DNA of 64,000 nucleotides from Pseudoduganella plicata (GTDB taxonomy: Bacteria > Pseudomonadota > Gammaproteobacteria > Burkholderiales > Burkholderiaceae_D), in contig NZ_CP038026.1 in assembly GCF_004421005.1 (NCBI RefSeq), positions 1,364,001 to 1,428,000 on the forward strand, given 5' to 3'. The translations under genes and the position numbers were made by a program. Under the pieces are notes generated by a model. The model had not been told where the DNA came from, made no database searches, and saw nothing but the letters and a program-made list of their open reading frames with translations. Shown here piece by piece: positions 7,949 through 17,113 of the stretch; position 1 is the first letter of the stretch, and each line of letters begins with the position of its first letter.

Positions 7949-8314
7949 ATGGTTTCGGCAGTCGGCACGGCGGGTGCGGTAGCGAGCGGCGGCAACACGG
8001 CATCCGGCAACAATGCGCAGATCGCCAGCCTGCAAAAGCAGCTGGTGGCCAAGCAAAAGGAATATATGGAGGCGCTGAAGGACACCAGCGAGACGGGGCA
8101 GAAGGAGGCGGAGCAGATCCAGCAGGCGATCCAGGCGCTGCAACAACGGATCGCCCAATTGCAGGCGCAGGCCGCACAGAAGGCCGCCGAGCAGGCCGCC
8201 GCCGCTCAGGCCCGCCAGGCGCAGCAGCGGGGGCAGACGGAAGAAACCGGCCTGACGGCACCGGCACGCAACGCCACCGATACTGCCGGCACGTTGATCG
8301 ACACGTACGCGTAA
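7949..8314 (+). CDS. FlxA-like coiled-coil protein
   Basis: 121 residues: a Gly/Ser/Ala-rich head (1-22), one long coiled coil from about 23 to 95 with a heptad pattern (IASLQKQLVAKQKEYMEAL, QQAIQALQQRIAQLQAQAA), then a short polar tail ending LIDTYA. This matches the FlxA-like domain group, small helical proteins of unknown role first noticed as flagellar-regulon members in E. coli. GAGGAGCAAG precedes the ATG, a strong ribosome site. It diverges from the phasin gene; the shared 239-bp AT-richer region holds a TTGACC near 7896 that could be a -35 box. The ending LIDTYA recalls LIDTRA in the small flagellar-rod-like gene at 23.4 kb. Confidence 0.72.
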   Translation: MVSAVGTAGAVASGGNTASGNNAQIASLQKQLVAKQKEYMEALKDTSETGQKEAEQIQQAIQALQQRIAQLQAQAAQKAAEQAAAAQARQAQQRGQTEETGLTAPARNATDTAGTLIDTYA

Positions 8315-8545
8315 CAGGCCAGTCGCACCGAAGGCACAGACCGGGACGATACCGCGGAGCCGTCGTCGCCTGGTGATATCATCAGTGCAACAGGATGACC
8401 GGATCCGCTATTCGCGGGAAGCGCCGCGTCGCACGGCTGATCCGCCGTCGGCGGGGTCATGGCATAGCGCATCGCCTCACGCATCCTGCGCGCCTGCGGC
8501 GTCCGCACGCCGTGCCGTTTCAATATCGACCGAGGAGGCAAGCGC

Positions 8546-9454
8546 ATGGCCACCGATGACGGCAGCAACAAGCCTGTTCCGCCAGATCCCCACTTCGTTG
8601 CCAGGATAGTGCGGCTCGAGAAGCGCGTGCACGCGCTGGAACAGGGCGCCACGAGCGCCTCCTTCAACGACGAGCTCAAGTGGCGACATCAACGCGATCG
8701 CATGCGAATGTATTACGCGCTGCTGCTCTTCTTGATCCTGGTGATCGGTGCCATACTGATCGGCCGGCAGCAGGAACTTCGCTACAGGCTCGAACGTGAG
8801 GAACTGAGCGCCCGGGCCGCTGCGACGCGGCCGCCGCCCCCGGACGGGCCGGTCGCGCAGCGCAACGGCGCCCCCGCGCCGGATTCGTCCGCCGGCCCGG
8901 TCTCGGTGCCTACCGGAAAAGCCGTGACAGGACCACTAACGCCCCACCAGATCATCGAGCGCTACATCGACCTGCACGCGGAGCGGCCGAACAAGCCAGG
9001 CGCCGATTTCACGCTGTCCGTCAACGGCGCCGTCGACCTGGTCAAGTCGCTCGGCAATGTCGGCATGATCGGCGCCGAAGCGGCCGGAAACCTGGTCAAG
9101 AAACTACAGGACGAAGGAATAGCCGTTGGCGCCTATACGCTGAAGAAACTGGTCGACGCTGCCCTGGAACCCGCCCCGGCAAGCGGCAAACCGGCGGCCG
9201 GGGCCAGCACTCAGCATGTCCTCGTGAACATCTACACGCGCGGTCAGCCGGTTGTCTCGTATGGGCCGGCACCTGCGCCGGCACCGGTCACGCCGCCAAG
9301 GCAGGTGAAGCCACCGAAGGACAAGGAACCGAAGGAAAGGCCATCAAAGGACAAGCCCGCTGCGGGCAGCCCGCCCAAGACGCCCCTCGCCTGTATCCCG
9401 ACGAGCGAGGCGTGCGCGGCGGTCCAGGCGAGGCCTGCCGCGCCGGATCCATGA
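8546..9454 (+). CDS. Unrecognised single-TM protein with coiled coil and Pro/Lys-rich tail
   Basis: 302 residues I cannot assign to a family. Order: short helical region likely to pair (VRLEKRVHALEQ, about 22-34); one TM helix (about 57-73, YYALLLFLILVIGAILI); an Arg/Glu-rich juxtamembrane helix; a Pro/Ala linker; a compact helical domain (about 130-210, HQIIERYIDLHAERP to GAYTLKKLVDAA); and a C-terminal Pro/Lys repeat-like tail (PPKDKEPKERPSKDKP). The three Cys are near the C-terminus or absent from the core. GAGGAGGCAAGCGC precedes the ATG. N-in/C-out topology would put the helical domain in the periplasm; this is inference. No neighbour suggests a role. Confidence 0.7.
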   Translation: MATDDGSNKPVPPDPHFVARIVRLEKRVHALEQGATSASFNDELKWRHQRDRMRMYYALLLFLILVIGAILIGRQQELRYRLEREELSARAAATRPPPPDGPVAQRNGAPAPDSSAGPVSVPTGKAVTGPLTPHQIIERYIDLHAERPNKPGADFTLSVNGAVDLVKSLGNVGMIGAEAAGNLVKKLQDEGIAVGAYTLKKLVDAALEPAPASGKPAAGASTQHVLVNIYTRGQPVVSYGPAPAPAPVTPPRQVKPPKDKEPKERPSKDKPAAGSPPKTPLACIPTSEACAAVQARPAAPDP

Positions 9455-9473
9455 CGCCGGTCGGTGATCGGAA

Positions 9474-10274
9474 CTACTTCGCCGAAGGATAAAAAAGCTG
9501 CTGCCCCGAAGGCTTGAACGCGGCGATCTTCGCCTGCCCTTCCCTCGACGTGATCCACTCGATCAGTTGCTTCGCGCCCTTGTAGTTGATGCCGGGATGC
9601 TTGGCCGGGTTGACGGCGATGATGCCATACGGGTTGAACATCTTCGGATCGCCCTGCACGGCGATCGCCAGCCCCGTCTTGGCCTGGTAGACGCCATACG
9701 TGGCGCGATCCGTCAGCGTATAGCCCTGCAGCTCGGCCGCCATGGTCAGCACCTCGCCCATCCCCAGCCCGGCCGACACGTAGCGCGCGCCGGTCGGCTG
9801 CGCGCCGGCCTGTTTCCAGTACTGCTTTTCCATGATGTCGGTACCGGAGTTGTCGCCCCGCGAGATGAACTTCGCCGGGCCCGCCGCCATCTTCCTGAAC
9901 GCGGCGATGACGTCCTTGCTGCCCTTGATGCCGTCAGGATCGGACTCGGGACCGACAACGATGAAGTCGTTGTACATCACGTCGCGCCGGTCGATGCCCC
10001 AGCCTTCGGCCACGAATTTGTCCTCGGCCGCGCGGGCATGCACCAGCGTCACGTCGACGTCGCCATTCTTGGCCAGTTCCAGCGCCTTGCCCGTACCGAC
10101 GGAGATGACCTGCACCTTCGTGCCCGTCTTCGCCTCGTAGATCGGCAGCAGGTAGGCCAGCAGGCCGGAATTGTCCGTGCTGGTGGTGGTGGACATGCGC
10201 AGCGTCTGCTGGGCCGACGCGTTGCCGCACAGGGCGGCGGCAAGGGTCAAGAGAATCAGGGAACGGCGTTTCAT
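9474..10274 (-). CDS. tupA: Tungstate ABC transporter substrate-binding protein TupA
   Basis: 266-residue periplasmic binding protein. A Sec signal peptide (about 1-22, ending NASAQ) is followed by the TupA hallmark STTTSTDNSGLL, whose Thr/Ser residues coordinate the oxyanion. GDNSGT and the GMGEVLTMAAE region form the second lobe. The family binds tungstate, usually in strong preference to molybdate. It is the last gene of the formate dehydrogenase operon, 20 bp after tupC, an appropriate place for a component supplying W for the enzyme encoded upstream. No truncation. Confidence 0.93.
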   Translation of the reverse strand: MKRRSLILLTLAAALCGNASAQQTLRMSTTTSTDNSGLLAYLLPIYEAKTGTKVQVISVGTGKALELAKNGDVDVTLVHARAAEDKFVAEGWGIDRRDVMYNDFIVVGPESDPDGIKGSKDVIAAFRKMAAGPAKFISRGDNSGTDIMEKQYWKQAGAQPTGARYVSAGLGMGEVLTMAAELQGYTLTDRATYGVYQAKTGLAIAVQGDPKMFNPYGIIAVNPAKHPGINYKGAKQLIEWITSREGQAKIAAFKPSGQQLFYPSAK

Positions 10275-10294
10275 GGGTACTCCTTGGTGAACAA

Positions 10295-10948
10295 TCAGCG
10301 GTATTCGATATGCCCGTCGCGCAGCTTCAGGCGGCGCACGTCGGGCAGGTTGATCAGGTCGCGGTCGTGGCAGGCCATGACGACGGTGGTGCCGGCGCCC
10401 GTCAGCGTGGGGATCAGCGCGATGACTTGCTCGCGCGCTTCGCCGTCGAGGTTCGACGTGGGCTCGTCCAGCAGCAGCACGCGCGGCCGCAGCACGCGTG
10501 CCCGCGCCAGCGCCACGCGCTGCTTCTCGCCGCCGGACAGCATGGCCGGGTCGCTGCCCGCCAGATGCGTGACGCGAGCCCATGCCATCGCTTCCTCCAC
10601 GCGCTCGCGAATCAACGCGCGGGGCGCGCCGCGCGCCGTCAACCCGTAGGCGACATTGGCCGGCACACTGGTGGAGAACATCACCGGATGCTGGTGGACG
10701 TAGACGATGGCATCGCGCAGCGCACGCGGATAGGGCCGGAACGGCAGCGGCGCGCCGTCGAAGCGCACGTCCTCGACGTCCGCATGCACCAGGCCTGCCA
10801 GGATGCGCAGCAGGGTGCTCTTGCCGGCGCCGTTGACGCCCGTCAGCACATAGGCGCTAGCCGATTCCAGCGCAAACTCGCGCAGGTCGAACAGCGTATG
10901 CGCGCCGTGGCGCTTGTGCAGCCGGCCGAACGACAACAGTGGCGTCAT
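10295..10948 (-). CDS. tupC: Tungstate ABC transporter ATP-binding protein TupC
   Basis: 217-residue ABC ATPase: Walker A GVNGAGKST (about 37-45), Q-loop VHQHP, signature LSGGEKQRVALARA, Walker B VLLLDEPTSN, and the switch His in ACHDRD. Unlike many ModC proteins it has no C-terminal TOBE (molbindin) extension; the compact form is typical of TupC. Start overlaps the tupB stop (ATGA, 10945-10948). It energises tungstate import with TupB and TupA. Confidence 0.92.
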   Translation of the reverse strand: MTPLLSFGRLHKRHGAHTLFDLREFALESASAYVLTGVNGAGKSTLLRILAGLVHADVEDVRFDGAPLPFRPYPRALRDAIVYVHQHPVMFSTSVPANVAYGLTARGAPRALIRERVEEAMAWARVTHLAGSDPAMLSGGEKQRVALARARVLRPRVLLLDEPTSNLDGEAREQVIALIPTLTGAGTTVVMACHDRDLINLPDVRRLKLRDGHIEYR

Positions 10949-11652
10949 GAACGCCCCCGCGCCGCATGGGCGTCGCCCTGCAGCAGCATCAGTGCGCCGT
11001 TCATCGCCAGCGCGATGGCCACCAGCACGATGCCCAGCGCGATACCCTGCGCGAACTCGCCCTTGCTTGTCTCCAGGGCGATGGCCGTGGTGATCGTGCG
11101 CGTCTCCCCGGCGATGTTCCCGCCCACCATCATGGCACAGCCGACCTCGGAAATGACGCGCCCGAAGCCGCTGATGACGGCGGCCATGACGCCGAAGCGC
11201 ACCTCGTACAGCAACGTCGTCATGACGCGCCAGCGCGACGCGCCGTGCGCGATCGCCGTCTCGGCCAGGCGCGGGTCGGCCGCCTGCACCGCCGTCAACG
11301 TAAAGGCCAGCAGCACCGGCAGCGCGATGACCACCTGTCCCGCCACGATGCCCGGCTGCGCGAACAGCCATTGCAGGGAACCCAGCGCCCCATGGCGCGA
11401 CAGCAGGAGGTAGAGCAGGAGCCCGATCAGCACCGTCGGCAGCGACAGCGCGGCCTGCGCCAGCCAGATGACGAGCCGGCGGCCGGGAAACTGGTGCATG
11501 GCGATGACGTAGCCGGCGCCGACGGCCAGCGGCGTTGCCAGGAGCAGCCCGAGCATGCTGGTGCTGACGGAAATCCAGATGATGCGCCACAGGACGGGGT
11601 CACCCGTCAGCAGCAAAACGAAGGCATCGCGTACCGCATCCACCAACGCCAT
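10945..11652 (-). CDS. tupB: Tungstate ABC transporter permease TupB
   Basis: 235 residues with about five to six TM helices and the EAA-type cytoplasmic loop that docks the ATPase (AETAIAHGASRWRVMTTLL). GRVISEVGCAMMVGGNIAGETRT matches TupB/ModB-type oxyanion permeases. Its start overlaps the fdhD stop by one base (TGATG), a strong sign that tungstate uptake is built into the formate dehydrogenase transcript. Confidence 0.92.
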   Translation of the reverse strand: MALVDAVRDAFVLLLTGDPVLWRIIWISVSTSMLGLLLATPLAVGAGYVIAMHQFPGRRLVIWLAQAALSLPTVLIGLLLYLLLSRHGALGSLQWLFAQPGIVAGQVVIALPVLLAFTLTAVQAADPRLAETAIAHGASRWRVMTTLLYEVRFGVMAAVISGFGRVISEVGCAMMVGGNIAGETRTITTAIALETSKGEFAQGIALGIVLVAIALAMNGALMLLQGDAHAARGRS

Positions 11653-12491
11653 CAGCTCTCCAGCGCTTCCGGCTCAAATACGATGCGCTGCGGCGCCGCC
11701 AGCACCATGAAGTGCTTGCCGGAGCAGCGCGCCAGCAGGGTCATGCCCGTCTTCGCCGCCACCGTGTGGCCCATCTCCGTCGTGCCGGAGCGCGACAGCA
11801 GGAACGGAATGCCCATCTGCGCGCCCTTGATGACCATTTCGGACGTCAGCCGTCCGGTGGTATAGAACACCTTGTCGCCGCCCTCCTCGCCCGCCAGCCA
11901 CATCAGGCCCGCGATCGAGTCGACGGCATTGTGGCGGCCCACGTCCTCGACGAAGTGCAGCAGGTTGCCGGCGCTGTCGAACAGGCCGCAGCCGTGTACG
12001 GAGCCGGCCTGCTTGTAGACGGAGGGCTGCGTGCGGATCGTTTCGACGATGCGGTAGATGACGGACTGGCGCAGGCGGGCATCCGGCAACGCGATGCTGT
12101 CCACTTCATCCATTACGGCGCCGAACACCGAGCCCTGGCCGCAGCCCGTCGTGACGACGCGCCGCGCCGTGCGTTCTTCCAGGTCCGGGACGCCGCCGCG
12201 CGTCGTCACGGCCGCGCTGCCGCTCTGCTCCGCCGTATCCCACGCGACTTCCACGGCTTCGATATCGTCCAGCGCCAGCAGCCGCTGGTTCCTCAGGTAG
12301 CCCAGCACCAGCGCTTCCGGCGCCGCGCCCAGGGTCATCAGGGTGATCAGCTCGCGCCCGTCCAGGTAGACGGTCAGCGGCCGCTCGGCGGGGATGTTCA
12401 GCGGCGCGGCGCGCTCCTTCTCGTCGCGCGCCGTGATGGGGCGCGTCAACGACAGCCGTGCGTCGGACAAACGGGGAAGTCTTGCGCTCAT
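11652..12491 (-). CDS. fdhD: Formate dehydrogenase accessory sulfurtransferase FdhD
   Basis: 279 residues. FdhD passes sulfur from IscS to the bis-MGD cofactor to make active Mo/W formate dehydrogenase. Family landmarks: RPLTVYLDGRELITLMTL, VTTGCGQGS with the catalytic loop Cys at 117, DVGRHNAVD (cofactor-binding) and GRLTSEMVIK. In E. coli the loop is CxxC; here the second Cys position is Gly (CGQG), so only one thiol is available. Start codon overlaps the fdwA stop by 4 bp, and its end overlaps tupB. The same protein is called FdsC in Cupriavidus. Confidence 0.95.
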   Translation of the reverse strand: MSARLPRLSDARLSLTRPITARDEKERAAPLNIPAERPLTVYLDGRELITLMTLGAAPEALVLGYLRNQRLLALDDIEAVEVAWDTAEQSGSAAVTTRGGVPDLEERTARRVVTTGCGQGSVFGAVMDEVDSIALPDARLRQSVIYRIVETIRTQPSVYKQAGSVHGCGLFDSAGNLLHFVEDVGRHNAVDSIAGLMWLAGEEGGDKVFYTTGRLTSEMVIKGAQMGIPFLLSRSGTTEMGHTVAAKTGMTLLARCSGKHFMVLAAPQRIVFEPEALES

Positions 12492-15304
12492 GCGGGTTCC
12501 TCGAGCCGCGCCAGGATCTGGCCGCCGCCATAGCTGCCCTGCAGTTCGACCGTGCCGCCCGGGGTGATGCGGATGGCGCAGTACTTGAACTCGGGAATCT
12601 TGCCGTACGGGTCCAGCGCGGCATTGGTCAGGCGGTTGATGGCCGCCTCGTAATAACAGAACGGCACGAACACGGCGCCGCGCGGCGAACTCTCGTCCGC
12701 CCGCGCATACAGCGCCACCGTGCCGCGGCGCGAGGCCAGCGTGATAACGCCGCCGGGCACGACGTTCAGCGCGGCCAGGTCGAGCGGATGCACCAGGGCC
12801 ACGGGATCGGGCTCCAGTGCATCGAGCACCGTGGCGCGGCGCGTCATGCTGCCAGTGTGCCAGTGCTCCAGCTGGCGGCCCGTGATCAGCACCATCGGGT
12901 ACTGCGCGTCGGGCCGTTCGTCGGCCGGAATGATGTCGGCCGGGACGAAGCGCGCCCGCCCTGTCTCGCGCGGGAACGCTTCCGTGAACACGACAGGCGT
13001 GCCGGGATGCTCTTCCTGCGGGCAAGGATAGACGACGGCATCCTCCCGCTCCAGCCGCTCCCACGTGATGCCGGCGATACTGGGCATCAGGCGGCGCATC
13101 TCGTCGAACACGGCCGAGACGTGGCCGTACTGCCAGTCAAGGCCCATGTGGCGGGCGATCTGCTCGACGATCCACAGGTCCTGGCGCGCGTCGCCTGGCG
13201 GGTCGACGGCCTGCCGGCCCATCTGCACCAGGCGGTCGGTGTTGGTAAACGTCCCGGTTTTTTCCGGGAACGCGCTGGCCGGCAGGATCACGTCCGCCAG
13301 ATACGCCGTCTCGGTCAGGAAAATATCCTGCACCACCAGCAGGTCCAGCGCGGCCAGCGCTTCGCGCGCGTGGTTGGCGTCCGGGTCGGACATCGCCGGG
13401 TTCTCGCCCATCACGTACATGCCCCGCACCGTGCCGGCCAGGATGGCTTCCATCACTTCCACCACCGTCAGCCCGGGCTGGTCGTCCAGCGAGGCGGCAG
13501 GCACCTTCCACGCCGCCGCGAAGCGCTCGCGCACGGCCGGTTCCGTGACCCGCTGGTAGTCGGGATACATCATCGGAATCAGGCCCGCGTCGGACGCGCC
13601 CTGCACGTTGTTCTGGCCCCGCAGCGGATGCAGGCCCGTGCCGGGACGGCCAATCTGGCCCGTCAGCAGCGCCAGCGCGATCAGGCAGCGCGCGTTATCG
13701 GTGCCGTGCACGTGCTGCGAAATGCCCATGCCCCACAGGATCATCGAGCCTTTCGACGTGGCGTACAGCCGCGCCACGTAGCGGATCGTGTCCGCATCGA
13801 TGCCGCACAGCGGCGCCATCGCCTCGGGGCTGTATTGCGCGACGTTGGCCACCAGCGCCTCGTAGCCGCTGGTGCGGCTAGCGATGAAGTCGCGATCCGC
13901 CAGATCTTCGGCGACAATCGTGTGCATCATCGCGTTCAGCAGCGCCACGTCCGTATCGGGCTTGAACTGCAAGGTGCGGTGCGCATGGCGCGCCAGTTCG
14001 GAACGGCGCGGGTCGCACAGGATCAGCTTCGTGCCGTTGCGTACCGCGTTCTTGATCCACGTGGCCGCCACCGGATGGTTAACGGTCGGGTTGGCGCCGA
14101 TGACGATGACCACTTCCGCCTTCAGCACGTCCATCACGGGATTCGACACGGCGCCCGAGCCGATCCCCTCCAGCAGCGCGGCCACGGACGACGCGTGGCA
14201 CAGCCGCGTGCAGTGGTCGACGTTGTTGCTGCCGAAGCCCGTTCGCACCAGCTTCTGGAACAGGTAGGCTTCTTCATTGCTGCCCTTGGCCGAGCCGAAG
14301 CCGGCCAGCGCCTTGCGGCCATGGTTGTCGCGGATGCGCGCCAGCCCGCCGCCGGCCAGCGCCAGCGCTTCTTCCCAGCTGGCTTCGCGGAACACTTCCA
14401 TCACGCGTTCAGGGTCCATCGGGGCGCCGGCCGATTTCGGCACGCCGGCACGCCGGACCAGCGGTGTTGTCAGCCGTTGCGGATGGTGCGCGTAGTCGAA
14501 GCCGTAGCGGCCCTTGACGCACAGGCGGCCATGGTTGGCGGGGCCGTCGCGCCCTTCGACCGACATGATGCGGTTGGCGCGCACGTTGTAGGTCAGCTGG
14601 CAGCCCACGCCGCAGTACGGGCAGACCGAGGCCACCTGCTTGTCCGGCATTTGCAGCGCCGCGTCGCGCGCGGGCGCCAGCGCCCCCGTCGGGCAGGCCT
14701 GCACGCACTCGCCGCAGGCCACGCAGGTGGAGGCGCCCATGGCGTCGTCCATGTCGAAGACGATTTTCGCGCTGTCCCCGCGCAGCGCCAGGCCGATCAC
14801 GTCGTTGGCCTGTTCGTCGCGGCAGGCGCGCACGCAGCGGGTGCACTGGATGCAGGCATCCAGGTTGACGGCAATGGCCGCGTGGCTGGTGTCGCGCGCC
14901 GGCTGCGCCCGCGCCGCAAAGCGCGGCTTGCCCAGTTTCAGCTTCACCGCCCATTCGTCCACTTCGTTATGGCGCGTGTAGGTTGCCTCCGGCAGGTCGG
15001 ACTGCAGCAGCTCGAGCACCATCTTCTGCGCCGCGACGGCGCGCGCGCTGGCACTGTCCACTTTCATGCCCGCCGTGGGCACGCGGCAGCACGATGGCGC
15101 CAGCACCCGCTCGCCCTCGATTTCGACGACGCACGCGCGGCAGTTGCCGGCCGCGGCCAGGCCGTCCTTCCAGCACAGGTGCGGCACCTCGATGCCTTCG
15201 CGCCGCGCCACGTCCAGCAGCGTCTCGCCGGCGCGTGCCTGGACATCGCAGCCATTGAGCTGGAAGCCGATCGGTGGCAAGGAGGACAATTGAAGGTCGG
15301 TCAT
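12488..15304 (-). CDS. fdwA: NAD-dependent formate dehydrogenase, Mo/W-bis-MGD catalytic subunit
   Basis: 938 residues. Domains in order: [2Fe-2S] ferredoxin-type (C44, C55, C58, C72); two [4Fe-4S] clusters (C151/154/157/161 and C194/197/200/204); molybdopterin oxidoreductase with its own [4Fe-4S] (C228, C231, C235, C262); and a C-terminal MGD-binding domain. The metal ligand is cysteine, not selenocysteine: C369 followed by H370 in TRLCHAS, the position of Sec140 in E. coli FdhF. The layout matches FdsA/Fdh1A-type cytoplasmic enzymes oxidising formate with NAD+. Coupling to a fused beta subunit and to tupBCA suggests the tungsten form, hence the symbol; metal choice is inferred. Confidence 0.93.
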   Translation of the reverse strand: MTDLQLSSLPPIGFQLNGCDVQARAGETLLDVARREGIEVPHLCWKDGLAAAGNCRACVVEIEGERVLAPSCCRVPTAGMKVDSASARAVAAQKMVLELLQSDLPEATYTRHNEVDEWAVKLKLGKPRFAARAQPARDTSHAAIAVNLDACIQCTRCVRACRDEQANDVIGLALRGDSAKIVFDMDDAMGASTCVACGECVQACPTGALAPARDAALQMPDKQVASVCPYCGVGCQLTYNVRANRIMSVEGRDGPANHGRLCVKGRYGFDYAHHPQRLTTPLVRRAGVPKSAGAPMDPERVMEVFREASWEEALALAGGGLARIRDNHGRKALAGFGSAKGSNEEAYLFQKLVRTGFGSNNVDHCTRLCHASSVAALLEGIGSGAVSNPVMDVLKAEVVIVIGANPTVNHPVAATWIKNAVRNGTKLILCDPRRSELARHAHRTLQFKPDTDVALLNAMMHTIVAEDLADRDFIASRTSGYEALVANVAQYSPEAMAPLCGIDADTIRYVARLYATSKGSMILWGMGISQHVHGTDNARCLIALALLTGQIGRPGTGLHPLRGQNNVQGASDAGLIPMMYPDYQRVTEPAVRERFAAAWKVPAASLDDQPGLTVVEVMEAILAGTVRGMYVMGENPAMSDPDANHAREALAALDLLVVQDIFLTETAYLADVILPASAFPEKTGTFTNTDRLVQMGRQAVDPPGDARQDLWIVEQIARHMGLDWQYGHVSAVFDEMRRLMPSIAGITWERLEREDAVVYPCPQEEHPGTPVVFTEAFPRETGRARFVPADIIPADERPDAQYPMVLITGRQLEHWHTGSMTRRATVLDALEPDPVALVHPLDLAALNVVPGGVITLASRRGTVALYARADESSPRGAVFVPFCYYEAAINRLTNAALDPYGKIPEFKYCAIRITPGGTVELQGSYGGGQILARLEEPA

Positions 15305-17055
15305 GCCGTCACCTCGTGCGGAAAATAGCGCATCACGCAATCGACGGGATTGGGCGCCGCCTGGCCCAGGCCGCAGATGGACGCGTCGCGCATCACCTGG
15401 GACAGTTCGCCCAGCAGCGCCGTATCCCAGCGCGGCGCGGCGATCAGCCCCACCGCCTTGGCCGTGCCGACGCGGCAGGGCGTGCACTGGCCGCACGACT
15501 CGTCGCGGAAAAAGGCCATCATGTTCCGGGCGGCCGCGGCGGCGCTGTCCTGTTGCGACAGCACGATGACGGCGGCCGAACCGATGAAGCAGCCGTAGGG
15601 CTGCAGCGTGTCGAAGTCGAGCGGCAGGTGTCCCAGCGCGGCCGGCAGGATGCCGCCGGAGGCGCCACCGGGCAGGTAGGCGTACAGCGTGTGGCCGTCC
15701 GCCATGCCGTCGCAGTATTCGTCGATCAGTTCGCGCACGGAGATGCCGGCCGGCGCCAGCTTGACGCCGGGCGACCTGACGCGACCCGACACGGAAAACG
15801 AACGCAGGCCCTTGCGGCCGTTGCGCCCTTGTCCCGCGAACCAGTCCGGCCCGCGCTCGACGATGTCGCGCACCCAGTACAGCGTTTCGAAGTTGTGTTC
15901 CAGCGTCGGCCTGCCGAACAGCCCGACCTGCGCGACGTACGGCGGACGCAGGCGCGGCATGCCCCGCTTGCCTTCGATGGACTCGATCATCGCCGATTCC
16001 TCGCCACAGATATAGGCACCGGCGCCGCGCCGCAGGTGAATGCGCGGCAGGCCGGCGATCGGTGCTTCGCCCTGCAGCCGCGCCAGCTCGCCCGCCAGCA
16101 GCGCGCGTGCGTCATGGTATTCGTCGCGCACGTAGATATAGATATCGTCGATGCCGACGACCCGGGCAGCCAGCAGCATGCCCTCGATGAAGCGGTGCGG
16201 ATCGCGTTCCAGGTAGACGCGGTCCTTGAACGTGCCCGGCTCGCCCTCGTCCACGTTGACGGCCATCAGGCGGGGGCCGCCTTCGGCCTTGACGATGCGC
16301 CATTTGCGCCCGGTCGGAAACCCGGCCCCGCCCAGGCCGCGCAGGCCCGCGTGCTCCAGCGCCTCGATCAGCGACTCGCCGCTGCGCTCGCCCGCCGCGC
16401 AGGCGCGCAGCAGCGCGTAGCCGCCATTGGCGACGTACTCGTCGTAGCCGATATGGGCGGGTGCGGGCGACGTGCCGCGATCGACCGTTGCGGCAATGCT
16501 CTCGAGAGTGGCGGCAGGCACCGCGGCCTTGCCCACCAGGGCCGCCGGCGCCTGTTCGCAGCGGCCGATGCAGGGTGCGGCCAGCACGCGCACCTCAAGG
16601 CCCAGCAGCGCAGGCAGCCGGTCCAGCAGCGCGCGCGCCCCGGCCATCTCGCAGGACAGGCCGGCACACACCCGCACCGTCAGCCCGGCCGGTGCCGCCT
16701 CGCCCTCGCGCACGATATCGAAATGGTGATAGAACGATGCCACTTCATACACTTCCGCCTGCGCCATGCGCAGCTCCTGCGCCAGCGCGGCCAGGTGGTT
16801 TGTTGCCAGGCAGCCGTAGCGGTCCTGCAGCAGGTGCAGGAATTCGATCAGCAGGTCGCGGCGGCGCGGCGCACTGCCCAGCAGTGCCGTGACTTCGTCC
16901 AGCGCGACAGGGTCGACGCGCCGCCCGCGTGGCGCCTGGCGTTTGCGTTCGCGGCTCGACGGGACAGCTGCGGCAGCGGGGCAATGGGGATGATCGGGTG
17001 GCTCACAGCTGCCAGGTCTCTCGTTGTTGACGTTCGTATATGCTGCCGTCAGCAT
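15301..17055 (-). CDS. fdwB: NAD-dependent formate dehydrogenase beta subunit, fused NuoE-NuoF type
   Basis: 584 residues combining two Complex I-like modules. The NuoE/FdsG-like part (about 50-200) has [2Fe-2S] Cys in CAGLSC and CIGRC. The NuoF/FdsB-like part (about 210-584) has the FMN/NADH site GLGGAGFPTGRKW and a [4Fe-4S] site CGQCTPC with the later SICGLG. It passes electrons from the catalytic subunit to NAD+. The fused two-subunit architecture resembles M. extorquens Fdh1B and Cupriavidus FdwB rather than separate FdsG/FdsB. The only in-frame ATG lies inside a palindromic operator, so regulator binding and translation start are superimposed. First gene of the operon; overlaps fdwA by 4 bp. 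Confidence 0.92.
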   Translation of the reverse strand: MLTAAYTNVNNERPGSCEPPDHPHCPAAAAVPSSRERKRQAPRGRRVDPVALDEVTALLGSAPRRRDLLIEFLHLLQDRYGCLATNHLAALAQELRMAQAEVYEVASFYHHFDIVREGEAAPAGLTVRVCAGLSCEMAGARALLDRLPALLGLEVRVLAAPCIGRCEQAPAALVGKAAVPAATLESIAATVDRGTSPAPAHIGYDEYVANGGYALLRACAAGERSGESLIEALEHAGLRGLGGAGFPTGRKWRIVKAEGGPRLMAVNVDEGEPGTFKDRVYLERDPHRFIEGMLLAARVVGIDDIYIYVRDEYHDARALLAGELARLQGEAPIAGLPRIHLRRGAGAYICGEESAMIESIEGKRGMPRLRPPYVAQVGLFGRPTLEHNFETLYWVRDIVERGPDWFAGQGRNGRKGLRSFSVSGRVRSPGVKLAPAGISVRELIDEYCDGMADGHTLYAYLPGGASGGILPAALGHLPLDFDTLQPYGCFIGSAAVIVLSQQDSAAAAARNMMAFFRDESCGQCTPCRVGTAKAVGLIAAPRWDTALLGELSQVMRDASICGLGQAAPNPVDCVMRYFPHEVTA

Positions 17056-17057
17056 AT
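17038..17057. promoter_or_regulatory. Operator 1 of the formate dehydrogenase/tungstate divergon
   Basis: Perfect inverted repeat: ATATGCT, 6-bp spacer, AGCATAT (pairing extends to ATATGCTG/CAGCATAT). It covers the fdwB start codon. The same arms and spacing recur at 17114-17133, centre-to-centre distance 76 bp. Probable site of the divergent ModE-like regulator. Confidence 0.7.
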
Positions 17058-17113
17058 GGGCCCGCGTGGACCGGCCCTCACGCGGAGCGTATCACGCGCG
17101 GTTGCGCTGCGGA

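Noticed and set aside
9474..10274. PstS or ModA identity for the binding protein
   Set aside because: The TTTSTDNSG motif and the neighbouring tupB/tupC favour TupA.
12458..15328. Very long plus-strand open frame opposite the formate dehydrogenase gene
   Set aside because: His/Arg/Gln-rich composition with no motif; mirror of the GC-rich coding strand. The opposite strand has complete enzyme motifs.
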